This document shows positions 5,893 through 12,168 of a DNA stretch of 12,168 nt, in pieces; the first letter of the stretch is position 1; every line of letters starts with the position of its first letter. This DNA comes from Pseudomonadota bacterium (lineage in GTDB: Bacteria; Pseudomonadota; Alphaproteobacteria; Sphingomonadales; Sphingomonadaceae): assembly GCA_023413015.1 (NCBI GenBank), contig JAEZQR010000300.1:1-12168 (forward strand), read 5' to 3'. The translations under genes were made by a program, and so were the position numbers. A model generated the notes under the pieces. It saw only the letters and a list, made by a program, of their open reading frames with translations. It had not been told where the DNA came from and made no database searches.

Positions 5893-6345
5893 ATGACCAA
5901 GGGCGGCTGGGTCTACATTCTCGCGAGCCGGCGCAACGGCACGCTCTACACCGGCGTGACCAGCGACCTTGCCCACCGCGTCTGGCAGCACCGTGAAGGC
6001 CTCGTTCCCGGCTTTACGGCAACGTATGGCGTCAAGGCGCTCGTCTGGTACGAGCATCACGCCAGCATCGACGAGGCGATCACCCGCGAGAAGCGTCTCA
6101 AGGAATGGCAGCGCGCCTGGAAGCTCCGCCTGATCGAGGAAGCAAATCCCGGCTGGCGCGGCCTCTCCCGAGCCCGGCGAAGCGACCAGGGCACCACCGC
6201 GCCGCCAGCCGCCCAACCCCGCCCATCCCGAGCGAAGTCGAAGGACGCATCACCTCTCCACCGTCATCCCGGCGCAGGCCGGGACCCAGAAGGGCGGCAG
6301 GAACTGTCACGGCCAAGTCCATCTTCGGCCTACAAGGCAGGTTAA
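5893..6345 (+). CDS. GIY-YIG nuclease-domain protein with repeat-derived C-terminal tail
   Basis: A 150-aa protein; residues 1 to about 90 form a single GIY-YIG domain of the YhbQ/UPF0213 type. Seen: WVYIL (6-10) and LYTGVT (18-23), the GIY and YIG strands; Arg29 and His33 in HRVWQHR; and Glu67 in REKRLKEW, the metal-binding Glu position. The family usually ends soon after the NPxWRxL motif, here NPGWRGL at 85-91. The remaining 60 residues are unlike the family. They are Pro/Ala/Arg-rich and contain RHPGAGRDP, the translation of a palindromic repeat, so the natural stop seems to have been lost and the frame now reads through repeats. Domain nuclease activity may be retained; the cellular role of the family is poorly known. 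No clear ribosome-binding site is seen. The gene is bracketed by palindromic repeats on both sides. Confidence 0.88.
   Translation: MTKGGWVYILASRRNGTLYTGVTSDLAHRVWQHREGLVPGFTATYGVKALVWYEHHASIDEAITREKRLKEWQRAWKLRLIEEANPGWRGLSRARRSDQGTTAPPAAQPRPSRAKSKDASPLHRHPGAGRDPEGRQELSRPSPSSAYKAG
6226..6245 (-). repeat. Short dispersed repeat, right copy of an inverted pair
   Basis: TCCCGAGCGAAGTCGAAGGA is the reverse complement of the copy at 5654-5673 with two differences. It lies within the C-terminal tail of the GIY-YIG reading frame and supplies the codons for PSRAKSK. Confidence 0.7.
6262..6289 (+). repeat. Palindromic repeat, single copy, inside the GIY-YIG tail
   Basis: The same 28-bp unit as at 453 and 5794, with GCGCAGGCC in place of GCGAAGGCC. 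It is read in the same frame (RHPGxGRDP) as the copy in the terminase gene. Confidence 0.92.
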
Positions 6346-6416
6346 GCTTCCAACTGACTTGATTGACGTAATCGGAAATCTACCATGGCGATCTGAGGGC
6401 AAGGTTCGGGGGATTC

Positions 6417-6770
6417 ATGACTCGGTCCAAAGCGTTCTTAGGTGAAACTAATGATCGCGATAAAGCCTTGGCTGGCATCGCATCGCTCGAGCTGACGATC
6501 ACTCAAGACAGCTTCGGTCAGTATACTAGCCATACGAGTCAGCGCGTGTGGCGGTTTACCAAGTCAAATATTCCGCCACAGCTTGCATGTGCCAATCCGC
6601 GTTGTCAGCAAGGTGGTTTGGACTTGCAGCGCATCGCGCTCTTCTTACCTGCGGGCGAGCACAGTTACTGGTGCAACGGCCACGAGGGCTCACCTACAGG
6701 TCGCCGACGCGGCGATCCCTGCGATAATCGATTTGATCTGCTGATCTCGATCACACGAGAACCTGAATGA
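6417..6770 (+). CDS. Cys/His-rich hypothetical protein, first gene of an Mrr operon (117 aa)
   Basis: A 117-aa protein not assigned to a known family. The start has a GGGGG tract four bases upstream. Seen: Cys58 and Cys63 in ACANPRCQQGG; then HSYWCNGHEGSPTGRRRGDPCDNRF with Cys86, His89 and Cys102. Together these could make a zinc ribbon or treble-clef-like site, with a basic GRRRGD loop suited to nucleic-acid contact. The N-terminus is polar and the middle predicts beta strands (SLELTITQ, QRVWRFT). The stop overlaps the start of the endonuclease gene by ATGA, indicating translational coupling and a shared function. Base composition drops to roughly 50% GC by eye, against well over 60% in neighbours, so the pair was probably acquired by transfer. 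A weak promoter (TTGATT at 6359, TACCAT at 6381) lies just upstream. Confidence 0.78.
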   Translation: MTRSKAFLGETNDRDKALAGIASLELTITQDSFGQYTSHTSQRVWRFTKSNIPPQLACANPRCQQGGLDLQRIALFLPAGEHSYWCNGHEGSPTGRRRGDPCDNRFDLLISITREPE

Positions 6771-7951
6771 GCCTCCAACTCTATAATGACCAATATCTGG
6801 AGGGAGCTCTTGCAGGCTTACAGTCAGCCGTCGAAAAATGGGCCAGATCTCTCGACCTTTGGTATGACTGTGGCTTTCAAAGCTACGCCTATAGAGTCGG
6901 GGCGGAGCCTAGTAGCCCTTCGGTTGTCACAGTGCTGTGGTCCGACGGTGACCTCCTACGTTTGATCGACGACGATCCCGATATTTATACTCAGTTTGAA
7001 CACCTCCTACATGGGCTCGGCTTCTGGCATGAGCGCTGGGACAGTGTTTCTCTCTACATATACGCCGAGGATAGCCCCTTAGCTGTCGCCTTTGATGACT
7101 ACTTCCACTGGAAGTGGATATGTAGCTTACTCGAGCCAGATTTTGCCGACATTTACGAGGAAATTTACGACTACTTTGCAAGCCGGCCAGACGACCTTCA
7201 CCGGCTAAGCTGGCGTGAATTTGAAATGCTTCTGGCGCGGGTCTTTCAAAGTCAGGGTTTCGAAGCGGAGCTTGGTCCGGGTTCAGGGGACGGCGGGATT
7301 GATGTGCGCCTGCTGCAACGCGATCCAATTGGCGATATTCTCACTTTGGTGCAGGCTAAAAAATATGCGCCAAGTCGTAAGATTGGATTAGAGGCAGTCG
7401 CAGCACTGCACGGCGTCGCAGATGTGGAGAAGGCTCAGCGGAGTCTTTTTGTCACCACCTCATCTTATCAACCTGCGGCTAAAGCATTTTCGGGCCGCAC
7501 CTCCATACCGATGGAGCTGAAAACCTCAAATGACGTAGTTGAATGGTGCCGTCATGCTAAGAAAGGTATAATTGCTGACAAGTCAAAGCTTGTATCAGTA
7601 GAACATGTTGAGCGGGTGCTTTCTGAGATTGGTGGCCAACGCCATCCGCGTGTCCTTCATGCGAGCGGTGGCATTAACATAATCCTGAATGATTTTGCCT
7701 TGATTTTGAAGGAGACAAAGCACGCGGCGCTTCTCATGCATCTTCCCCGTTTGGAGGTCTCTGGCGATGGTTTCGGCCAGATTGGGACCGAAGTTCCAAG
7801 ATTAGACGGTCACGCACTTAAGATGCTTAAGGCGGATTCTGTATGGAGAGCACGGCGGACCGTCGAAGATGGCCGAGTCCGATATTGGGATGGTAGACGT
7901 TTGTTTACACCTTGGGATGGATCGCCTCAGCACTTCAACTGGAACGATTAG
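6767..7951 (+). CDS. Mrr-type PD-(D/E)xK restriction endonuclease
   Basis: A 394-aa protein with a central Mrr-like catalytic domain (about 145-262). Seen: LSWREFEMLLARVFQSQGF (147-165), the domain-opening helix with conserved Glu; GPGSGDGGIDV (170-180) with catalytic Asp179; ILTLVQAKKY (191-200) supplying the Q-x-K pair Gln196/Lys198; then SLFVTTSSYQPAAKAF (226-241) and a closing NDVVEWC. This is the Mrr form of the nuclease core (type IV restriction). Residues 1-140 are acidic and aromatic-rich (FHWKWICSLLEPDFADIYEE), without a recognised fold. Residues 270-394 form another unassigned domain ending in WDGRRLFTPWDGSPQHFNW. One of these presumably recognises the target or a partner. It is the second gene of an overlapping pair in an AT-richer island. 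Likely role: cutting foreign or modified DNA; this is inferred. Confidence 0.87.
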   Translation: MSLQLYNDQYLEGALAGLQSAVEKWARSLDLWYDCGFQSYAYRVGAEPSSPSVVTVLWSDGDLLRLIDDDPDIYTQFEHLLHGLGFWHERWDSVSLYIYAEDSPLAVAFDDYFHWKWICSLLEPDFADIYEEIYDYFASRPDDLHRLSWREFEMLLARVFQSQGFEAELGPGSGDGGIDVRLLQRDPIGDILTLVQAKKYAPSRKIGLEAVAALHGVADVEKAQRSLFVTTSSYQPAAKAFSGRTSIPMELKTSNDVVEWCRHAKKGIIADKSKLVSVEHVERVLSEIGGQRHPRVLHASGGINIILNDFALILKETKHAALLMHLPRLEVSGDGFGQIGTEVPRLDGHALKMLKADSVWRARRTVEDGRVRYWDGRRLFTPWDGSPQHFNWND

Positions 7952-7974
7952 CGCTCCATGCCTTGGCAAGTATG

Positions 7975-8063
7975 CGCCCTTCGGGCGAAGGCAAAGAAAA
8001 GCGCGGGAGTGAATCCTGCGCCGTCGGCCGTGTCGGGTCGCACGGCGACCCGCACGCCGGCCG
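7975..8063 (+). repeat. Two-hairpin repeat, copy 2 of 4
   Basis: It begins CGCCCTTCGGGCG (itself a small hairpin), then GAAGGCAAAGAAAAG, hairpin 1 (GCGCGGGA...TCCTGCGC), CCGTCGGCCGTGTCG, hairpin 2 (CGGGTCGC-ACG-GCGACCCG) and CACGCCGGCCG. It starts 24 bases after the endonuclease stop and marks the right edge of the AT-richer island. On the minus strand hairpin 1 is followed by TTTTCTTT. Nothing recognisable is seen at 8064-8180. Confidence 0.88.
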
Positions 8064-8182
8064 CTTCATCCCATGCCCGCATTCGCCGCGGAAGGTGGCA
8101 GGTGCAGTATAACGAACGATAGCTGAGATCTGGCCGTCCGATGAATGGTTCCGGCCTCTCGTGTCCCGTAGTTGAGCCCCAT

Positions 8183-8288
8183 CGCCCGGCCGCCGGTTGA
8201 GGGAGCGACGGCCGGGCGAATGCACCCGAAGGCTTCGGGTGGCGGGCAAATCGGAAGCGGTGGGCCGCTCCGGCAGGCGGCGGCCCAC
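8183..8288. repeat. Cluster of three GC-rich inverted repeats
   Basis: Arms at 8183-8192/8209-8218 (CGCCCGGCCG / CGGCCGGGCG), 8225-8232/8234-8241 (ACCCGAAG / CTTCGGGT) and 8260-8268/8280-8288 (GTGGGCCGC / GCGGCCCAC) are all perfect. They follow one another with short gaps, 20 bases before the 55-aa gene. None is followed by a T-run on the plus strand. A structured leader RNA or a protein-binding DNA region are both possible. Confidence 0.6.
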
Positions 8289-8308
8289 TTCCTCGAGCGG
8301 GATCGAAG

Positions 8309-8476
8309 ATGTTGCGTAAGGAAGCCGATTACCTTGAGCGCCGTGCGGCAGCGGCCATCAAACTGGCACAGCAGGCAACCTGCCCGGCGGCGGTCAGGGC
8401 GCACTACGTCATGGCGTCCGCTTATCTGGCGCGCCTCTACCCCGAGCCCGATGAAGAACCGGCGCAGGCGGCCTGA
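8309..8476 (+). CDS. Small hypothetical protein (55 aa)
   Basis: A 55-aa protein beginning MLRKEADYLERRAAAAIKLA. It predicts two amphipathic helices (YLERRAAAAIKLAQQA and PAAVRAHYVMASAYLARLY) and an acidic tail ending PAQAA. The pattern ERRAxxxIxLAQxATxPAAVxAHYxxAxxYL resembles small helical-hairpin proteins common and uncharacterised in sphingomonads; this is from memory, not a search. The upstream GGGA/GAAG is a weak ribosome-binding site. It lies five bases before the 63-aa gene, which argues for one operon, and its leader holds three strong inverted repeats. Base usage is GC-rich like the host, so it is not part of the preceding island. Confidence 0.6.
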   Translation: MLRKEADYLERRAAAAIKLAQQATCPAAVRAHYVMASAYLARLYPEPDEEPAQAA

Positions 8477-8481
8477 GCCCT

Positions 8482-8673
8482 ATGAAACTCTACCAGATGG
8501 TGCTGGTCTCGGGTGGCGAGACCGAGGTGCTCGACCTCCTCTGCCGGAACGACGCGGACGCGCTCCTGACCTGCCACGACCAGCTGAAAGGGCATGACGC
8601 GGCCGAGGCGTGGGACGGCAACCAGCTTATCTGCCGCTGGGAGCGCATGGTCGGTCCGGATCGTAGGAGCTGA
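8482..8673 (+). CDS. Small hypothetical protein (63 aa)
   Basis: A 63-aa protein: MKLYQMVLVSGGETEVLDLL, then CRNDADALLTCHDQLKGHDAAEAWDGNQLICRWERM. The pattern suggests a beta-hairpin, a helix and a final strand; three Cys and two His are spread without a clear metal motif. No family is recognised. No ribosome-binding site stands before the ATG, which is five bases after the stop of the 55-aa gene, so translational coupling is likely. The ALL/DA-rich helix and the short beta segments are protein-like, and host-like GC usage supports coding. The next feature downstream is a two-hairpin repeat. Confidence 0.58.
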   Translation: MKLYQMVLVSGGETEVLDLLCRNDADALLTCHDQLKGHDAAEAWDGNQLICRWERMVGPDRRS

Positions 8674-8728
8674 AACGCGGCGAATGGGTCGCTAGCGCGG
8701 GTAGCCGTTCGGCATCCCCACATTCCTT

Positions 8729-8810
8729 GGGCGAAGGCAAAGAAAAGGCGCGAGCGTGAATCCCGCGCCGTCGGTCGTGTCGGGTCGCACGGCGACCCGC
8801 ACGCCGGCCG
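8729..8810 (+). repeat. Two-hairpin repeat, copy 3 of 4
   Basis: GGGCGAAGGCAAAGAAAAG, hairpin 1 (GGCGCG...CGCGCC, shortened by changes in the stem: GCGAGCG for GCGGGAG), CCGTCGGTCGTGTCG, hairpin 2 (CGGGTCGC-ACG-GCGACCCG) and CACGCCGGCCG. It lies in the leader of the cytochrome b561 gene. Confidence 0.88.
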
Positions 8811-8869
8811 ATGCGACGAAACGCAGCCGTTGCGAGTTTGATGTTTCGGGACGCAGCAGGAGCCCGGTC

Positions 8870-9430
8870 ATGTCGACAGCCGCCCGTGAGAGCCGCAGCC
8901 GCTATTCCTCGGTTGCCATCGCGCTGCACTGGACGATTGCGCTTCTGATCGTCGCCAATGTGATCGGCGCGCTCGTGGCCGAGAGCATCGACAAGGCAAC
9001 CGCGGCTACGATCATGGCGCTGCACAAGTCGAACGGGCTGACGATCCTCGTGCTGTCGCTCGGGCGCCTGGGCTGGCGGCTGACGCACGGCTTTCCGCCG
9101 TTCCCGGCCTCGACGCCGGCGTGGGATGCTTTCCTCGCCCGCGCCAATCATGTCGCCTTCTACGTGATGATGATCGCGGTGCCGCTCGCCGGGTGGATGA
9201 TGGTCTCGGCCGACCCGGGCCCGCTCCAATGGTTCGGGCTGTTCGGCTGGCCGAAGCTCCCGGTCGACAGGGCCACCGGCGAGACCGCGCATGACGCGCA
9301 CGTCATCCTCGCGCTCACCACGGTCGCCCTGGTCCCGCTCCATGTCGCCGGCGCGCTGAAGCATCACTTCATCGACAAGGACAATGTGCTCGCCCGCATG
9401 CTGCCGCTGGTTCGCGCCCGGACCAGATAG
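8870..9430 (+). CDS. Cytochrome b561 family di-heme membrane protein
   Basis: A 186-aa inner-membrane electron carrier with four predicted transmembrane helices. The likely heme b ligands are His20 (ALHW), His52 (LHKSNG), His144 (HDAHVILAL) and His158 (PLHVAGALKHHF). They have exactly the spacing of His13/45/137/151 in E. coli CybB, shifted by seven. Family members move electrons between quinone and periplasmic acceptors; CybB is reported to act as a superoxide:ubiquinone oxidoreductase. The ATG at 8870 is chosen because CAGGAG lies seven bases upstream. The frame is open back to 8756, but that 38-codon extension is translated repeat and should be excluded. The gene is bracketed by direct copies of the two-hairpin repeat and has no partner gene in the window. 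Confidence 0.92.
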   Translation: MSTAARESRSRYSSVAIALHWTIALLIVANVIGALVAESIDKATAATIMALHKSNGLTILVLSLGRLGWRLTHGFPPFPASTPAWDAFLARANHVAFYVMMIAVPLAGWMMVSADPGPLQWFGLFGWPKLPVDRATGETAHDAHVILALTTVALVPLHVAGALKHHFIDKDNVLARMLPLVRARTR

Positions 9431-9440
9431 GGGGAGGGGG

Positions 9441-9531
9441 CGCCCTTCGGGCGAAGGCAAAGAAAAGGCGCGGGAGTGAATCCCGCGCCGTCGGTCATGT
9501 CGGTCCGCTGATGCGGCCCGCATGCCGGCCG
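9441..9531 (+). repeat. Two-hairpin repeat, copy 4 of 4
   Basis: CGCCCTTCGGGCG, GAAGGCAAAGAAAAG, hairpin 1 (GGCGCGGGA-GTGAA-TCCCGCGCC, perfect 9 bp), CCGTCGGTCATGTC, hairpin 2 altered to GGTCCGC-TGAT-GCGGCCC (one mismatch) and CATGCCGGCCG. It follows the cytochrome b561 stop by 10 bases and is about 65-155 bases beyond the rpoD stop on the other strand. Confidence 0.88.
9460..9489 (-). terminator. Intrinsic terminator downstream of rpoD
   Basis: On the minus strand GGCGCGGGA-TTCAC-TCCCGCGCC is followed at once by TTTTCTTT. The perfect 9-bp GC stem and T-rich tract are a standard intrinsic terminator, about 110 bases after the rpoD stop. It is formed by a dispersed repeat. Confidence 0.65.
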
Positions 9532-9550
9532 CACGTGCGGCGAGTCCGCT

Positions 9551-9587
9551 GCTAGCGCAACGATCGCTTTGCAATCCTCGCGCTAGC
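9551..9587 (-). other. Inverted repeat immediately after rpoD
   Basis: GCTAGCGC (9551-9558) and GCGCTAGC (9580-9587) pair perfectly around 21 bases, starting 10 bases after the rpoD stop. There is no T-run. It may stabilise the rpoD 3' end ahead of the terminator. GCTAGCGC occurs again at 8692-8699. Confidence 0.45.
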
Positions 9588-9597
9588 CACGGCCGCC

Positions 9598-11634
<2,037 letters not shown>

Positions 11635-11780
11635 GTTCACCTACACTCGCTAATCTGTTTGGCGAACATCCCGGCGATCACGATATTGAGTCCCGGCGCG
11701 CTGCGAAAATGCGCGTCCAAGTACGTGAAAGCATAAGATATTCGCTTAGTCCGCCGCACGTCGTCAGCCACTGCGGCCCT

Positions 11781-11821
11781 ATTATACTCGGCTAATGTGT
11801 TTTCGAGTGCGCGATTGTCAA
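11781..11821 (-). promoter_or_regulatory. Putative rpoD promoter region
   Basis: In the 210-bp dnaG-rpoD gap the minus strand has a perfect TTGACA (11816-11821) and a perfect TATAAT (11781-11786). They are 29 bases apart, too far to be one standard promoter. TATAAT may pair with a weak -35, and TTGACA with a weak -10 (CATTAG, 18-base spacing), giving overlapping promoters. The leader to the rpoD ATG would be about 140 nt. The gap is visibly AT-richer than the flanking genes. Confidence 0.5.
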
Positions 11822-11844
11822 GGTTGGCGAATCGCTTGCGCTCG

Positions 11845-12168
11845 CTAGAAGCTGCCGCGAGCCGCTGCCGGCTCCAGCATCGGCTCGTCCGACGCCGCAG
11901 GATCGAAGGCCGGCTGGGAGGGCTCATCCATCCTGATCTCGGGCGTTGAGCGCGCCCGAATGTCGGGATCGGGGCCGTTGTCGCTGTGCCACTGGTAGAG
12001 CCGTTCGTGGATCATGCGTTCGCTAGCCGCCAGCTCGCGCAGCCGTTCCATTAGTTGCACGCTCTGCTCATGGCGCGCGGCTTCGTCGGCATCGGATTCG
12101 TCCAGCTCGCGCAACTCGTTGCGGATCGCGATCTCTTCGACTTTGAGCTCCTGATAGTCGGCGAGCGC
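11845..12168 (-). CDS. dnaG: DNA primase DnaG, C-terminal end (partial)
   Basis: Only the last 107 residues are visible; the frame is open to the right edge. The visible part starts ALADYQELKVEEIAIRNEL and is a charged helical segment (LRELDESDADEAARHEQSVQ, LMERLRELAASERMIHERLY), followed by a flexible acidic/Pro tail ending AAARGSF. A helical C-terminus of this kind fits the helicase-interacting domain of primase, which varies greatly between species. No catalytic (zinc-finger or TOPRIM) motif is in view, so the call rests mainly on the conserved dnaG-rpoD gene order plus the helical character. It would synthesise RNA primers at replication forks and dock on DnaB. No terminator is seen between it and rpoD, so read-through is possible. 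Confidence 0.72.
   Translation of the reverse strand, partial: ALADYQELKVEEIAIRNELRELDESDADEAARHEQSVQLMERLRELAASERMIHERLYQWHSDNGPDPDIRARSTPEIRMDEPSQPAFDPAASDEPMLEPAAARGSF

Noticed and set aside
5654..6245. Inverted 20-bp repeats as the ends of a transposon carrying the GIY-YIG gene
   Set aside because: No target-site duplication is evident, the right copy lies inside the reading frame, and the sequence is a common dispersed repeat, so a discrete element is not supported.
8756..8869. 38-codon upstream extension of the cytochrome b561 frame
   Set aside because: It is translation of the two-hairpin repeat. CAGGAG before the ATG at 8870 and the heme-ligand spacing relative to CybB support the shorter form.
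11637..11927. Minus-strand frame spanning the dnaG-rpoD gap and ending next to the rpoD start
   Set aside because: It begins inside dnaG out of frame, covers the promoter hexamers, and its product resembles nothing I recognise. The gap is more simply regulatory DNA.

Overview
The window looks like a chromosomal segment from a high-GC alphaproteobacterium, most likely a sphingomonad. Four things point there: a dnaG-rpoD pair with an alphaproteobacterial-type RpoD; a gene-transfer-agent/prophage type large terminase; a PEP-CTERM surface protein; and many copies of the GTCATCCCGGCGAAGGCC palindromic repeat common in these genomes. The taxonomic call is inference from content, not a search.

Layout, left to right. 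Positions 3-1058 (+) hold the 3' part of a large terminase, with three repeat copies inserted in frame between its ATPase and nuclease halves. A D-2-hydroxyacid dehydrogenase follows (1144-2175, +). Then come a 58-aa putative zinc-binding protein (2213-2389, -) and, divergently, a 91-aa single-pass membrane protein (2512-2787, +). A PEP-CTERM protein (2852-3667, -) has a good sigma-54-type promoter just upstream. Next are an SMR-family small drug/cation exporter (3845-4174, -) and a GNAT-fold protein (4231-about 5139, -).

Positions 5140-6345 are rich in repeats. They hold a possible small-RNA unit, one copy of a two-hairpin repeat, palindromic repeats and a GIY-YIG nuclease gene whose 3' end runs through another repeat. 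At 6417-7951 (+) lies a visibly AT-richer two-gene operon: a 117-aa Cys/His-rich protein overlapping by ATGA with a 394-aa Mrr-type PD-(D/E)xK endonuclease. It looks horizontally acquired and is the best candidate here for an undescribed defence system.

Positions 7952-9597 form a series of units separated by three direct copies of the two-hairpin repeat (7975, 8729, 9441). Between them sit two tiny genes (55 and 63 aa) preceded by three GC-rich inverted repeats, and a cytochrome b561 (8870-9430, +). The right end is housekeeping: rpoD (9598-11634, -), its putative promoter, and the 3' end of dnaG (11845 to the edge, -).

The genes do not form one pathway. The window is a housekeeping anchor (dnaG-rpoD) next to a mosaic of small, individually acquired units broken up by repeats. 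Functional coupling is visible only in the Cys/His protein-Mrr pair, the 55/63-aa pair and dnaG-rpoD.
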